Assembly: GCA_963989245.1 (NCBI GenBank)
Contig: OZ022346.1
Location: 47,804,089 to 47,868,088, forward strand
Direction: 5' to 3'
Length of the DNA stretch: 64,000 nt
Source of the DNA: Nansenia antarctica
Taxonomy: Eukaryota > Chordata > Actinopteri > Argentiniformes > Microstomatidae
Shown here: piece after piece, positions 14,922 to 27,132 of the stretch
Layout of the letters: each line of letters starts with the position of its first letter
How positions within the stretch are numbered: position 1 is the first letter of the stretch
The notes under the pieces: generated by a model
Databases searched by the model: none
What the model was told of the DNA's origin: nothing
The model's input: only the letters and a program-made list of their open reading frames with translations
Made by a program: the position numbers and the translations under genes

Positions 14922-17900
14922 CAGATAGAGACAGTTGGCAGGGGACCAGTTTGGAACTAGGCAGTGACCATTAACTGGTGTCTGTATGTGAGTGTGTGTA
15001 TGAGGCCTATGGGGGTACCTTGTACACAAGTGTGCTGATGAGTTTGGTTTCAAATATATATCCCAGAGGAATCCAGTTGAGAAATCGCAGGAGGGTCTCC
15101 AGAGTGGAATGGACCAGCGGGGCATTCTGAGAGTTTTCCTGGTAACAAAACATAGTTAACGGCCGACCAAAGACAAGGGGAGATCAGTGTAAATGGTCTG
15201 TTGTTGCAAAACACTGGGAAGGGGCTTCACCTACCATAACAAACTGGCAGAGATGGAACATTTGGGAGAATTCGTTGCACATGCTGAAAGAAAGAGGAAA
15301 CCATAAAGTTGACAAAAGGACCATGGGAACTCTTTATGATAGTGGGCTCATGGGAAAGCGTGATCGGCGAGGAAATCATCAAACACATCGTTGGACAGAT
15401 TACAATGCAATGGGTTATTCACACTTCAGCCGGACTGTTCTAACCATTTGCCCTGTTCACATCTGAACGTTCTACCATAGACTTCTGCACACCACTAAAT
15501 GTCAGTCTCTCTTCAAATCAGGTCAGATCATACACTGTTTTTTCTCTCTCAATGGGTTGCCTCGTAACCAATCAGGTTACTAGTGTACAGGTGCCCAGAT
15601 ATGTGAGGTGAAATCTATGTGAGGTCCATATATATTCGCCTTAAGGGTGTGTACGGGGCAGTAGTAGCAGCACACCTGTCTTTGAGGTGCTTGGCCTTGA
15701 CCTGGGTCATCTGGCCGCTGGAGAAGTCGAAGACCTCCTCGCTGAGCAGTTTGAGGATGATCATGTTGTTCTGGCACAGGCTCTCGCTGGTGCGGCTGGC
15801 GCCCACGATGTCGCTGATGAAGGTGGGCCAGTGCTTCGGCCACTCCTGCTTCAGGATCTGAGCGTGGTGGAGGGGAGGAGGGGTCAGAACACACAGCCCG
15901 ATGTCAAGCTTAGGGGATACACACATGTACAGGATGTACAGGCACACATACACACGTGTAAAGTCAGACCATAGACCAACCATAGATGATCTGTCCAGAG
16001 ACCAAAACAACGTCAGCAAAAACATTTAGGGACACAGTCAGTGGCTGGCTTTCCACAGTGGGAAAATGCATTTTCGATGGCGCTTACTCAGTACCTATTC
16101 AGTGCTTAAACCTCAGACTTTTTAGCTTCTTCTACCCCCCTGGTGCTTATGAGGCCAAACAGGGTTTTGCTGGGAAACACAGCAAACCTTCTTGCGACAG
16201 CATGTATGGATGTGCCATCCTGGAGGAGCTGGACTACCTGTGCAACCTGAATGGGCTGCAGGTAGCGCCTCGTGCTACCAGTAGTGCCAAGGGCACTAAA
16301 ATGCAAAACTAGAGAAAAATCAGTCAGGAAGGAGAAGGAGAGAGAAATGGTCTGTGGCCACCACCTGCAAAATAATGTCCTTTTTGGGGGTTGTCTTGCT
16401 GTTGCCTCTCCTGTCTACCTGTTGTCGCTTTCATTTGCACCAAAGCAGGTGAGATTGATTAACAATCGTTTACGCTTCCTAACTGGACAGATCGATATCC
16501 CAGAAGTTTAATTGACTGTGAAAATTGAATTCATTTCCTTTATTCTTGAGATCTAATTGCCCCCTCCCACACCTAAAAATTCTTACCTGAACAAGGATCA
16601 TGTTCAGCTTTCCGATGTACACTTTTTCTTTCTGAAACACAAATCAGACTATCATCTAACACAGGCATAAACCTTAAGTAATGCTGTAAAAATGACAATG
16701 TTACAGATGTCATTAACAGTATGTCTCTGCTTGCTTACAGTCATTGTGAATGTAGATGCAAACCTAATTTAACTAGGTCTCTAATGAGCCTGATGTATGC
16801 TGGCTGTATCCTTCGTACTTTAAGACATTAATTCAAAACATAGAGACATATGATTGTAACTTTCCTTGATCTCCCAAAATCATAACAGATACATTTGGCA
16901 TTACTCACCTCAACATTTGTTGCATCTGACGAAGTCTTGATAATAAGACCAACCACATGCTTTTTAATCCCTGCAAGCAGAAAGAACAAGACGTGTGAAA
17001 GTCTCCCATAAAAGGGAGAATGGTTCTATACAACCATCCCTTCATAGAGGGCTGCCTGGACCATCCCTTCATAGAGGGCTGCCTGGAAAACAACTATTGT
17101 GTCCATCTACAAATAACACCACCTTCTGGTCCAGTGCACATAGGTGAACCCTGAACAGATCATCTAGCATGGTGAAGAGGCAGTTAGCAGAGTGTTTTCC
17201 TCTCTCTAATCCAGTTTGCAGTCATGCATGCTGCAGATAGTCTTAACCCTGTGTTAACGCTGTGTGGCTTTGGAGTGGTTGAAGCTGCAAAGAGCTGTCT
17301 ATGCCAGTTGCTTTACTGTCTGTGGAACTACTGATTACATACAAAGTAGAATACAGTAAAAGGTGCATTAAAGAGGCCCAATCATTTCTAATTGATGGAC
17401 AATACATTGATGGCTACATATGCTGGCTACATTTTGACTTAGACAGATTATAACAACAGACAATAATCTATACAATATATTATATATATATATATGCAGC
17501 AAATTTGTTGGCCGCCCAAAAAATGATGATAATGTTATCATTGGTGTCTGCCATGTTTACATTTTGTATAGACTTTTAACTGACCGTTCGTAAATTAACT
17601 GAAATCAGAGTGCTCAGAAATCAGCAGTGAGGTACAACTCTAAGGTAAGAGGGGAAAATGACATGCACTGCATTGGGTTTGCCACTTGAACAAACGTCAG
17701 GCATCTACAGTAAAGTGGGAAGTCACAGGTCAATGAGAAAATACATTGTAGGGGGGAACATGAACATGACTAACTTGATTAGTTCTATTTTTGTTGTCAC
17801 ATAAAAGAAAAACATCCAATTCCAATTACATTTCAGGAGTCTTATCAAAAGCCAGAGGTACAGCTCTTTCAAACCTTTTGTGTGATTCTTTTCCATCTGT

Positions 17901-18985
17901 CTTTTGTCTATGTCCAGATCACAGATCGATTTCCCTGATCTCCATCGCAGTGAGAGCATTACTGGGTAAGGAGAAATAGCAGCAAACAACAAATCAGTTT
18001 ACCGAAAAAAGGAATGTCAGCCTAAGTAGTAAGGGAGAAAACATGGAATTATACACTTTCGTTGAACATGTCGGTTTATCATATCGACAGTAATTAATAA
18101 AACAAAAAAACCTGGAAGGTATAGAGTTATAACAAACTTACTTTTTTAAGATTTTCAAAACAATTGGCTAATTGTCCGTTCTGTACTGCTGTCAGTTGAC
18201 ATACTCTACATAGGACTATAGACGCTAGTCACAGTGGATGGAGCTTTGGCTGCGTGAGGACAGACAGAGCTTCTATGATTAAGTGGCTCCTCTATGTCAA
18301 CAATTGAGGAAACAAATAGATAATCTACCAAGATGCCCAGCCCTTACCAAGATCTAAAAGACCTCTAAACAAACAGAGCAGATAGATACTGCAAACCAAG
18401 TGTTTGCAAGTTTACCTTAGGATGCTACACTAGGCTTAACGTCTTTGCAATCCCAAAACAGCAGTTTAGGTCTTTTCCTCGTGTAAAGAAGTGCCAGGGT
18501 GCAGAATACAACCTTTCTGCAGTGGTGAATACAACCCAGCCAAGCAGAAAACCACCCGGCATGCTTAGCAGGGGACACCACTCAACTTGGCAACCGCACG
18601 ATGGGCAGTAAAAGGAGTGTGTCTCTGGCACAATTAAGGCTTTTCACAGTGTCAACAGCAATATTCCAAAGGAGGTCTGAATGAATCTGCCCATAGTTTT
18701 TCCAACTATGAGCAAGTACACATCGCTCAATGTCATCATGGTCAACTCACACATCTAAAGGGATATTTTCACTCTTGTTTTCAGTCTTTTTAAAAAAAAA
18801 AATATGACAGAAATAGTAGAGATTATGACAGGAAGGACGGGTGAGAGAGAGAGAAGGGATGATTGTTTTCAGTCTTGAGCAGGTAGAAGCCAGGTGGGTG
18901 AGCACAGCTTACCTTCGCACTGATTTCGGGGCAGAATTTTCCATCGCGTTTTGATAACCGTTTCCAGAATCTGCAGAGCATAGTA
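5209..18985 (-). CDS. xpo1: Exportin-1 (CRM1) gene, 5'-incomplete, with an internal stop codon
   Basis: Nuclear export receptor that binds leucine-rich export signals together with Ran-GTP. I traced 22 exons with GT-AG borders: 5209-5355, 5793-5889, 6020-6179, 6652-6786, 7263-7431, 7791-7985, 8849-8955, 9654-9837, 10122-10256, 10520-10683, 10806-10962, 11981-12162, 12396-12534, 13335-13532, 13905-14048, 14492-14620, 15019-15138, 15235-15283, 15676-15857, 16587-16631, 16909-16970, 18913-18985. They total 2973 nt, exactly 991 codons, ending in the family's C-terminus PHEIPEEMCD. Typical stretches include PKHWPTFISDIVGASRTSES and AVGYMIGAQTDQ. Oddities: the first ~76 residues of the family are not found between 18985 and fbxo47. 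TAA at 10891-10893 replaces a Tyr codon. Exon 13905-14048 reads NFIHLCTF where the family has five more residues. It may be a decaying paralogue, or a gene with assembly errors. Confidence 0.9.
6899..7230 (+). mobile_element. MITE copy 1 of a three-copy family (xpo1 intron)
   Basis: About 330 bp with inverted ends containing TTTGGTCCGCATATC near 6918 and GATATGCGGACCAAAG near 7198. The core (for example CTAGTCAAGCCAAAATACTG, and a block containing CTGCTACCTAGTTAACTAG) recurs at 41571-41920 in reverse orientation and at about 53895-54175 in the same orientation. No coding capacity. The superfamily was not determined because the target-site duplication is unclear. Confidence 0.75.
8339..8495 (-). 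repeat. tRNA-derived SINE fragment
   Basis: On the minus strand the sequence begins GGCTGTGGCTCAACTGGTAG, a polymerase III A-box with tRNA-like layout. It continues into the block GTGTCCCTGAGCAAGGCACT that is common to many fish SINEs. A C-run and A-run at 8480-8508 abut its head. It lies in an xpo1 intron. Confidence 0.75.
9404..9652. repeat. (CA)n tracts in a tandem higher-order repeat ending at an xpo1 splice donor
   Basis: Three to four units of roughly 55-60 bp, each a (CA)n tract followed by CTTCAGTTTGACAGTGCT and TATACTGTATATGCACGCAC (last unit shortened), then a long pure (CA)n run at 9600-9652. On the minus strand the (GT)n run starts exactly at the donor GT of xpo1 exon 9654-9837. 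Confidence 0.85.
10891..10893 (-). other. xpo1: In-frame stop codon inside a conserved xpo1 exon
   Basis: In exon 10806-10962 the frame reads KAIIASNIM, then TAA, then IFGQYPRFLRAHWKF. The family has tyrosine (TAC/TAT) at this place, so a single third-position substitution creates the stop. Splice sites on both sides and the downstream frame are intact. There is no homopolymer at the site, so a simple indel-type sequencing error does not explain it. Confidence 0.85.
12308..12395. repeat. (CA)n microsatellite abutting an xpo1 splice donor
   Basis: An interrupted then pure (CA)n tract. Read on the minus strand, the exon 12396-12534 ends in CTCG and the intron starts directly as GTGTGTGTG, so the repeat provides the donor dinucleotide and the following intron positions. 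Confidence 0.85.
12716..12851. mobile_element. Short foldback MITE (xpo1 intron)
   Basis: A 136-bp near-perfect palindrome. AACTCCATGGATATGATGTC at the left pairs with GACATCATATCCATGGAGTT at the right, and the inner arms around ATGGGAGCC and GGCTCCCAT also pair. It would form a long hairpin as RNA. No coding capacity. Confidence 0.8.
13689..13808. mobile_element. Short inverted-repeat element (xpo1 intron)
   Basis: About 120 bp with ends TTCCATCA and TGATGGAA and longer imperfect inner arms (AATCCAGGCTTATTTCGATA against a copy of AAAATAAGCCTGGATT). MITE-like; no coding capacity. Confidence 0.7.
14640..14920 (+). repeat. SINE/LINE 3'-end fragment with (TTA)n tail
   Basis: Contains GAGCACTTTGAGCTGCAA and AGCGCTATACAAATAAAAAG followed by (TTA)n to about 14920. 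This resembles the 3' module shared by several fish SINE/LINE families. Its 5' limit is uncertain. Confidence 0.55.
16140..16315 (-). pseudogene. Tc1-like transposase N-terminal fragment
   Basis: The minus-strand frame has QVAQVVQLLQDGTSIHAVAR followed by RFAVFPSKT, the first helix-turn-helix of fish Tc1-like transposases. The frame continues only about 20 residues; no catalytic D,D,E part follows. It lies in an xpo1 intron. Confidence 0.6.
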
Positions 18986-19210
18986 CTGTAATGCATAACA
19001 TACAATCACACTCTCTCGCCTTAAGGCTACAGCATTAATTTACATTAAACTATTGTCAGAAGTTGACGAAATGACTTCAGTTGTGAACAACAGCAAATAA
19101 AGAGTCGAATATTATTATTATTATTATTATTAGTAGTAGTAGTAGTAATGTTTACTTTTTGCGCCAGATGATGCAGCGCGAGCTGATCGTATTTCGCGGT
19201 AGCGCTCCTT

Positions 19211-19350
19211 GGGTGCGTTCGTGCATTTGCTCTGAGAGCGCCGGAACGCACACTGGGTTCAACGTCATAAACGGACCAAGTAATTTGATTGGACAACAGG
19301 CATTCCATGAGTGCTGATCAGATTTCCAGAGCGTATTTACGAACGCACCC
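19211..19350. mobile_element. 140-bp MITE just upstream of fbxo47
   Basis: Inverted ends GGGTGCGTTCGT (19211-19222) and ACGAACGCACCC (19339-19350), flanked by CTT on both sides. It occupies the short interval between the most 5' xpo1 exon found and the fbxo47 5' untranslated region. Confidence 0.7.
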
Positions 19351-19735
19351 CTTGTTGTTCAGCGAGTGTCCTCGCGAGGGAGCAGGAACTGTGCAGCACA
19401 CAAGCTCAATAGCGGCTCGCCGGCTGAGGTAAAACTGTTTGTGACTTTAGTTTAGATAATATTATAGTATATATATTATATTGTCTCATGTCAGTGGTGT
19501 CAATATTTACCAGAACACATAACAGCTTGTGAAGGAGCATTTAAAGCTCAGTAAGGCAACAATTTCAAAGGTTTATTGACAAGTGCCATTCTCCTCAGCT
19601 AGGTAAGTTCATGCAGCTATCCTAGCCAGCAACTTTTCAGTTTGTGGCTAACCACCAAGTTTAACTAACTAACTATTTCCTTTCGCTTCTAGATTATTTG
19701 CGGGACAATAAAGGCTTGACAGTATTCCAGTTATT

Positions 19736-21051
19736 ATGGCGAAAGTGACAAGGAAATTCACGGTGACCCACAAGTATCACCGCAGACGCCGGCCGTATCC
19801 TGTCAGAACCATGACGACCCGCAGTCAGTGTCGTCAGGTTCGGGCCAGCGACTGTTTCTTTGAGCGGCTGGCCCCCGAGGTCTTTGACATGATCCTGGAC
19901 AGACTCTCTGGTGGGTTCTGTTTGCTTTGGACATTTTTCAGGATGGGTGAATTATGATTATTTAGATGAGACATATCTATGAGGCTGAACTATTCTGATT
20001 GAAGCCGTTACCAGGGGCAGGGTACTAAATGGTCTTACATATGTATAGCTCCAATGACGTGCATCTGAATTAATGAGATGTTTCTCCCTGCCTCATTGTT
20101 TGTTGTGGTAAAGTGTTGCAGATCAGTGTGTTGAGCATGGTGTCCAAGGCCATCAGTCGCTACATCATGGGCTATGTCTCCACTCAGACCTGGAGGAAGA
20201 GGACCATCGTACAGGGGTGTCATCACTCCACCGAGGTGTCCTCACTAGAACACTACACATCGCTGGGTGAGAGGCTCCTCAACAGCTTTATTTGATTAAT
20301 TTACCTTTATTTTACTTAGTTGGTTGGCCAAGAACACACATGTTTATAATAAACAAATATTCAGAGCCACATTATTTCTGCTGTAATTCTTTATCAGGTA
20401 GATAGACCAAAGTATTATTTCTATCTCCTTTCATAGGGGGTCCGATGAGGAAAGCAAGTGGTCCTGGTTGGCAAATATAGTCACTATGTTACATTCTTGT
20501 TGTTTTTGCTCATTGTTTTAGGTTTATTGTTCAAGAGATGTACCCTCTTGCTGCCAACAAAGGATAGGCTAACGTTCATATATAGCAAGTTTTCACAGGT
20601 AAGACAGAGAGGTGAGGGAGGACAGATGAGGCAATGTTTAGCTGTGTGTGCTCTACAAACATTCTCACATTTCTAAACAAACCAAACAGTTGACAACATT
20701 GAATAGATTGTTATTTTCTAGTTAACCTTACTTAGACTAACACAGTTGTTACCTCCCACTCAGGTTCCTTGCTTCATGATGGAAGAGTGCATTCAATCAG
20801 TGCAATGCCAAGGCTTCTCCAGCTATGGAGCGTTTCTACAGGTGAGAGCCTAGTTACAAAGAACATCAGACAATTTAATATCAAAGGGTGAATCCTGTAT
20901 TGAGATGGTTAATGTTTGACTGACAGACATTGATAGCCGGCTGGAATGAGCTGGAGTGTCACAGAGTTTTCAACTTCCTGTGCGACTTCACAAATCTACC
21001 GCAGAAAATCATGTCAGTGGTCACAGGAAAGCCAGGTGAGTGTCTGTCCCT

Positions 21052-21087
<36 letters not shown>

Positions 21088-23323
21088 AACAGAAAGGCTA
21101 ATTGAAAGAGTGTGAGAGACGTGAGTGATCCGTATGTCTTTTTTCTCCCTCAGGTTCATGTCAGCTGTTAGAGCAACAGATCCGTCTGTTCTGCAGACAG
21201 GTTCTGTTGGACCCCTGGAAGAACCGCAAGCACACTCTGTTCTGGCTGACCCGCATCCTGAAACCCTGGCCCATTGTCAGCCAAGCCCGGCTGCTGTTCA
21301 TCCTCTACGGACCACTGCTACCAGACGGTGAGAGGGACAACATGGGCCTTCTCGGTTTCTACCTTAAAAAAACTGGTTGCACTTTTGTACAGTATATAAA
21401 TCACTTGTTAGTAATTACATGGTGAAATTCTAATGTTAATAATAACAAATGAAATGCTTGTTTTTTGGTTGGCCAGAGTTGCAAGGGAAAGTGTATGTGT
21501 AGTGTAAGGGAATGTTCTTTCCAGGTTCGCTAGGCTGGCAGGAGCAGCTGCGTGCTGGGGTGGCCCAGCGGGACCTGGCCAAGGCTCTCATCCTGCTAAA
21601 CAGCGACCTGGAAGCCAAAGATTGGACCACCGACACCATAATGGCCATCCTGGAGGAGCTCATAGGTAACTGCAGTAGCCCAGAGGACTTGGCAACTTTT
21701 AATGATTATATTTTACACACCCAGGAATGGTAGACAAACCTTTTACACTATTTTGTCTGTATACTGTATATACTGTATGTCTGGTCAGTCCACACGTACA
21801 GTATGTACCATTACCATAGGATTATAGATTTCACTAAGCAAATGGTGCGATGATGACTGATGTATAGATGATTCACTTACCTTAAGCCTGGTACACATAT
21901 AAGGATTTTCTGATTATCTGAGAAGGACCCCACACATGAAGATAAAAAAATCATGGATTGAACAGTCTTGATCGTATTGTGTGTGGTGTGCTCCAATATA
22001 CAACCACATGCATAAAGATCTGTCCTCCGACAGTCTGGAGTCTCGCGTGAACAGGGTAGTAGTACCCTGACTGACCTGTAGAGGCAGCCATGTGCTACAG
22101 GGAAAATAAAGTGCAGAAGAACGAAAAGAAGAAGACACGTCAGTCAGCTGGCTTCTTGAGTGGCTACATTCCATTCCACGTCACAATCGGACTTGGGAGT
22201 TGTCAGTTTTGACCACAGACAATAAGACTTTTGATCGTAAATATTGAACACGTTTAATATTTACGATCGTCGGCCCCGACCATTTTCCGAGCAGATTGTC
22301 GGGAGAAATTGACTCTTAACACACCTCACACCACAGAATAATCTTGTAGGATAATCTTTAGAGCCATCCGATAATCAGGGGTTTGCTGTCCTTGGTCGGA
22401 AGGGGGGAAATTGGGCCAAAATCGCCCAGATTATCTTTATGTGTGTACCGGGCATGCGATAAATGTACTTCGCTTGTAAGTCGCTTTGGATAAAGGCGTC
22501 TGCTAAATGTCAAAAATGTTAATGTAAAGTGTGAATGCTGTGTGTATGAATGACAGTTGTTTTGTTTTGTGCTGGTTCTGTTGGCCTCCAGTCCTCCCCC
22601 AGGCATGGCACATGGAGAATGTGGCTCGTCTGTTGTTCCTGTGTGGGAACAGCGTGTGCTGCAGCGTGCTGGCCAGCAAGGCCCTCAATGGACGCCTGTT
22701 TGAGATCTCACGACTCATTGTGTACCTCGTACTGGTCAGTCACTGCTGCTAAATAACTTTATTATCTGCTCTAGGGTTCCGGTATCTTTTAACCTAAGAG
22801 ACACATTTCCCCCATTTTGTGCCCACTTATCGGAAGGTACTGCCTGAACCGGCCTGAGCTACTGACATTTCTGGTTCCCCCTCTCAGGTGTGTGAGAAGG
22901 ACGGGGAGTCCATGAACTGGTCCGTCAAGATGGTGCAGCAGGTGTGTGAGGTGTTCTCCTCCTCTGCTGACAAGTGGTCCTTCATCGAGGCCGTGGAAAA
23001 CATGTTCTCAGAGGTTGCCATGGAGATGTACGAGATTATGGTGGCTGGTGAGTTGTTATAGGCACTAAGACTATCGTATCAGATCAGGGTCCAGATTCCT
23101 TCAAGCTTTGTAGCACTAAAATAATCTTAAAGTTAAGGGCATATTATTTGGGAACACATTAATAGAAAAACAGTGAAAATAAGTAGACATATGCGGATTT
23201 CTAACTGTCAATGATCTTGTCACAGATAACGATCAAGAAGACTTTGAGATCTTCCAGAGCCTCTGCAGCCTCCTCAACGCCAGTGCTCACTTCCACACTG
23301 TGATTCTCTACAACATTCTGTAG
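19736..23323 (+). CDS. fbxo47: F-box only protein 47
   Basis: F-box proteins are substrate adaptors of SCF ubiquitin ligases; FBXO47 is known for a role in meiotic chromosome behaviour. Ten exons with GT-AG borders: 19736-19910, 20122-20266, 20522-20598, 20764-20841, 20937-21035, 21154-21327, 21525-21665, 22592-22734, 22888-23047, 23226-23323. They total 1290 nt, i.e. 429 residues plus stop, close to the ~450-residue mammalian protein. The F-box lies near residues 45-85 (LAPEVFDMILDRLSG, then ISVLSMVSKAISRYIMGYVS). Conserved later blocks are LGLLFKRCTLLLPTK, GWNELECHRVFNFLCDFTNL, FWLTRILKPWP and NWSVKMVQQVC. A likely non-coding first exon ends at 19428 (donor GT at 19429), with the 5' leader resuming at 19693. 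No lesion was seen. It is the only complete, undamaged host gene in the window. Confidence 0.93.
21884..22456. mobile_element. ~570-bp TIR element in fbxo47 intron 7
   Basis: Ends resemble each other as inverted repeats: CCTGGTACACATATAAGGAT at the left and ATCTTTATGTGTGTACCGGG at the right. A central 13-bp stem, GATCGTAAATATT / AATATTTACGATC, lies around 22232-22268. Non-coding; superfamily not determined. Confidence 0.6.
22457..22530 (+). repeat. Fish LINE/SINE 3' tail module
   Basis: Contains GTAAGTCGCTTTGGATAAAG and GCGTCTGCTAAATG, the tail module found at the 3' end of many teleost non-LTR elements. Only the tail is present. Confidence 0.65.
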
Positions 23324-26300
23324 TATTACTTTCTTTCACAACAAACCGGATGTTCTGTCTTTAATTGTAATCTTTGAGAATATATACATTTTTTTGTTAT
23401 GTCTTTTATATATTTATCTATATCTATCTATATATCTATATCTATATCTATATATTTACAGTATACGTCTGTGTAAACTACTCTTCTGGATAGAGGTGTT
23501 CAACTTGTATTGTATTATGGTTATGTATTGATTATACTGTTGTTTCTGTAAGAAATATAAAAACACATTTGCATTATCATCAATTAGCCGATCACAAATG
23601 TTAACAATGAATATCTCCTGAAGACAGATGGATAGCCTGGGTAAATTAGGCTGTAAGGGCTTCTCTGGGAATGTGGCAGCAGCATAATAATAATAATAAT
23701 CATCATCATAATAATCATAATAATCATAATCATGCAAATAATAATAATAATACTATATACATAACACAAGAAACTGACCCAAAAAGGGGGCTGCCTGTCG
23801 TGGAATAATATGAAAGACAGATGTGCTCGACACACAATGTGTAAAAGAGAAATAGTAAGCGACATTATTCAGCTTTTCATCAATCAATTCTGATAATTTT
23901 CACTAAAGTCGCTATGAAGCTGATCAACTGCCTCCGCTATGACTGCCAGTGTTTCCCCCCGGGAGCTACAGTGAAGCGGATGTGCCGTGTGCCAGGATCA
24001 GCACCATGGCCAGCGGCACCACACTCAGCCTGACGTCCCTCCAGTCACCCTGCTTCCAGTGGCGGAGATGTGAACTGAGAGAAAAAGGGCCAATTTTTTT
24101 ATTTTGTAGTCTGTTGGATACCCTGCAGCTATCCTTTGTGAGAATATGCCTCGTTAATGACCTCTTGCTTCTCGCTTAACTAAATGCTCATAGAACACAC
24201 CATGCTATTGGACTGGGCTAAAAGATGCATTTATACTGTGCTTTGTGTTTTACAAAGCACAATGACACAGGGTTCCCTAACACTCCTAAACAAATAATTA
24301 AAGTTTCTTTAATATTTGATAGGCATAAACTGTGTGTGTGTAACCATTGGTCCCCATAGTGTTTAGTGTTCTCTAAAGCTAAAGGTAAACGGTTGCTTCG
24401 TCATGGCTGCAAATGCATTGTATAGGGATGTGGTTTTAATTGTATTTGTCTTTTTTCACGCTAGTCTTTGCTTTAGAACCTATATTGAATTGTCATTTGT
24501 GAAATGTTTTGGTGATGACATTGATAATAATAATAAGAAGAAGCTACAGTGGTATATCATGCAGATGGTGCGTCTACATGCGTCCTCTACAGCAACACAA
24601 TCGAGTCTTTTATACTATCAGCAATTAAAAGTCAAAATAGCCCAAAAAGGCAATAATAGAATACAGCCGAGCCCAAGGGCAGTTTGCATGTGTTGCTACA
24701 TTTGTTTCCTGTTTCACTGTATTGATTTCCCTCTGGCATGCGTCAACAGGACCGGTCGTAGATTCTGACTCTCCGTCTGATTTGTACATTTTCAATCACA
24801 AGATTGCTCAACACACTTCTCAGTGAGAAAATTGATTTTCAAGCACATGATTAAGTTTGTCTCCATGTCACCCGGAGACATTTCAAATAAATACACTTTA
24901 CATTCAGTTGTATTGCATACAAATGCTCACTATTTTCAGATGAGAAAGACACATTGGCTGGCTGTTGATATTTCCATAATAGAAAACATGTTTTCATTGT
25001 TATAAGGGTGTAATAGTCCAATACAGTCAAATAGGTGTTTAGCATTGTTAAATGTTACAGCTCTGTTGGGAGACTATAACAAACAATGAGTAAACCATTT
25101 CCTCTATCTCTCTCTATATATGCCTCGTATAATATGATATAACAAAACAAATATACAAGAGCTCAAAGGTTGCTGCCTAATGTATGAATTCTTCTGACAG
25201 GTCATTATTTCAAGATCCATACGTGTCTACAGTGTGGCTCCATGCACATTGCGATGAAGTTAAAGGGGAGTGGGTGTCGTTTGGTTTAATATACTGTAGT
25301 CAGGTAACATACAGTAGCTGCATTGAAGGACGCGTGAACTTGAATGAATTGTGACTTGAGCAACCATTACAGACGCAGTTTAACTTCCGAAAAAGTGCGC
25401 CTCTACTGTACCTACAGTATGGGGACCATGTAGATACTTGTACTTGCGCCTCTTGTGGATCGTTTCCCTTCTCATATTTACAATTACCTTATCTGTCTAA
25501 ATGGCTAACACCTGGCACACCTACCTGTGGGACTGTGCCCACCGCCCTGGCATACTCTTCTATCGTGTAGGTACCCAATTAATGCCCACCTAGAGTCTCA
25601 TATCCAGGCGCATGTTGTATATTTAAAGAGCATTAAAGCGCAACAACTGTGATATGGTCAAAGCTGTCTTGGGAGATGTAAACGTAATTGGACGCACAGT
25701 CTCGATTACTACACAATTTATTTCGAGCATGGCAGAAACCATCTAGGCCAGGGGAACTATGAGGGTGAGTGTGCAGGGAAGTGTTAGGAAGGATTTCTTG
25801 TTCTGATGTACACTTCCATAACTGGGGCAATCATGTAAAAAAGGGGCAATCATATGGACTAAAGAGACATTATCCTACTGCGGCAGCATAATGACTGCAT
25901 GCCAATTTCAAATAATATTATTTATAGATGTATGCTTCAATTAACTCTATAAAGATACAGTTACTATACAGTATGTTGCAATCTCTGGGCACTTAACTGT
26001 CATTTATCCAGCGGAAAGACTTGTTTTCACTTTAGAGTGCGCATAATGACTAGCCTCAGATCATTAGATGTTGTTGTTATGATGTTATCCAATAATGTTA
26101 TGATACACAGACAGCATTTTAGGACCATGATGTTATGATGATCAGAGAATTGCACAGCTGCAACTTTAGGATGCAGTACACCTCCCCTCCGTCGGCTCAG
26201 ACAATGGTCTGTACCAGCTCCGCTTGTCACAACTGAACTGGGCAATTTCAAGTTTTTGAAAATGCCAGCTGTAGATGCAGCTTCGCCTTTTATCTGAGCT

Positions 26301-26892
26301 TTCGTCTGGCTGGCGCCGCTGCTTTTTTCCAGTGAAGCTTCATCCTAGGATTGGCCGCTAATGGTCCCAGCTGTGTGAGTCCGGTTAGCTTGCAGAGACT
26401 GCGATCGTCATTGATCCATTGAAGGAGCCTACATACATTACAGGGATAAATCGTAAGTATGGGGCACTAATAGTCGGCGAATAGAATGCCTTTCATTGTT
26501 TCACTCCTTGCCTTGTCGACGACTGCATATCACGACCTGCTTCTGTAACACGCTCAAGGTGAATTAGAAACAGTGCCCTCCTCACATCCTCAACTTCTCC
26601 CAGATGTACATGATGATGCTGGAGTAAAAGGATGTGAATGAGTGCATTGGTTTACCCATATAGGCTCAGGGGTGAAAGTGGTTTGAGTTTCTTACAGGAA
26701 CTATAGGCTACTACCCCAACCTTCATCGTTTCATATTGTTCTCCTCCCGCCACCAGCTTCATGCATCCCTGAACACACACATCGTGGTGTTGGTGTTGAA
26801 ATTAGAAACACTTGACAATAATAATAATATAATGTTTAAATTATTTATTTAAACAGACATTATAACAGACTCATAACTCAGACTCTATAACG
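23324..26892. other. Intergenic stretch, no supported gene
   Basis: The fbxo47 3' untranslated region is followed by (TATC)n at about 23403-23455 and (AAT)n/(ATC)n runs around 23687-23752. A possible minus-strand terminal exon at about 23969-24055 encodes a hydrophobic C-terminus (PLAMVLILAHGTSASL, stop) after an acceptor-like AG, but no partner exon was found. A 121-codon ORF at 24403-24768 has no recognised motif. At about 26340-26455, a GC-rich segment ending AAATC|GTAAGT resembles a non-coding first exon. None of these is convincing. Confidence 0.4.
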
Positions 26893-27045
26893 TAGACTCT
26901 CCTATGTGGACTATCATGTGTGATTGCAACTCTCCTTTTTGAGCAAAACATTTACCACACACTGAACAATTAAATTGTTTCTCTCCTGTGTGAACTATCA
27001 TGTGTCTCTTCAAGTCTCCTTTTTGAACAGATTTTTTTTAAACAC
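26893..27045 (-). pseudogene. C2H2 zinc-finger gene remnant
   Basis: The minus strand reads GDLKRHMIVHTGEK, a normal linker, then a finger with FNCSVCGKCFAQKGELQSHM followed by IVHIGES. The preceding finger is degenerate: its cysteine part has become an A-run with a stop and frame disruption at about 27025-27050. Only about one and a half fingers survive, directly downstream of the hAT-type gene. Confidence 0.7.
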
Positions 27046-27132
27046 AAACTGGGTAACTCAAGTGTTTCTTCCCAATAACTGAGGTTCATTAATTTCCATC
27101 CAGGATCTAGGTCCCTGGGAAAGTGGGAACAC

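Noticed and set aside
23969..24055. Possible terminal exon ending in a hydrophobic stretch (GPI- or membrane-tail-like) on the minus strand
   Set aside because: Only one short exon-like frame; no upstream exon or family could be recognised, so no gene was called.
24403..24768. 121-codon ORF downstream of fbxo47
   Set aside because: No recognisable motif, AT-rich with low-complexity Asn/Lys, no splice or start support.
26340..26460. GC-rich first-exon-like segment ending in a GTAAGT donor
   Set aside because: No downstream plus-strand exon was found; a lone donor motif is weak evidence.
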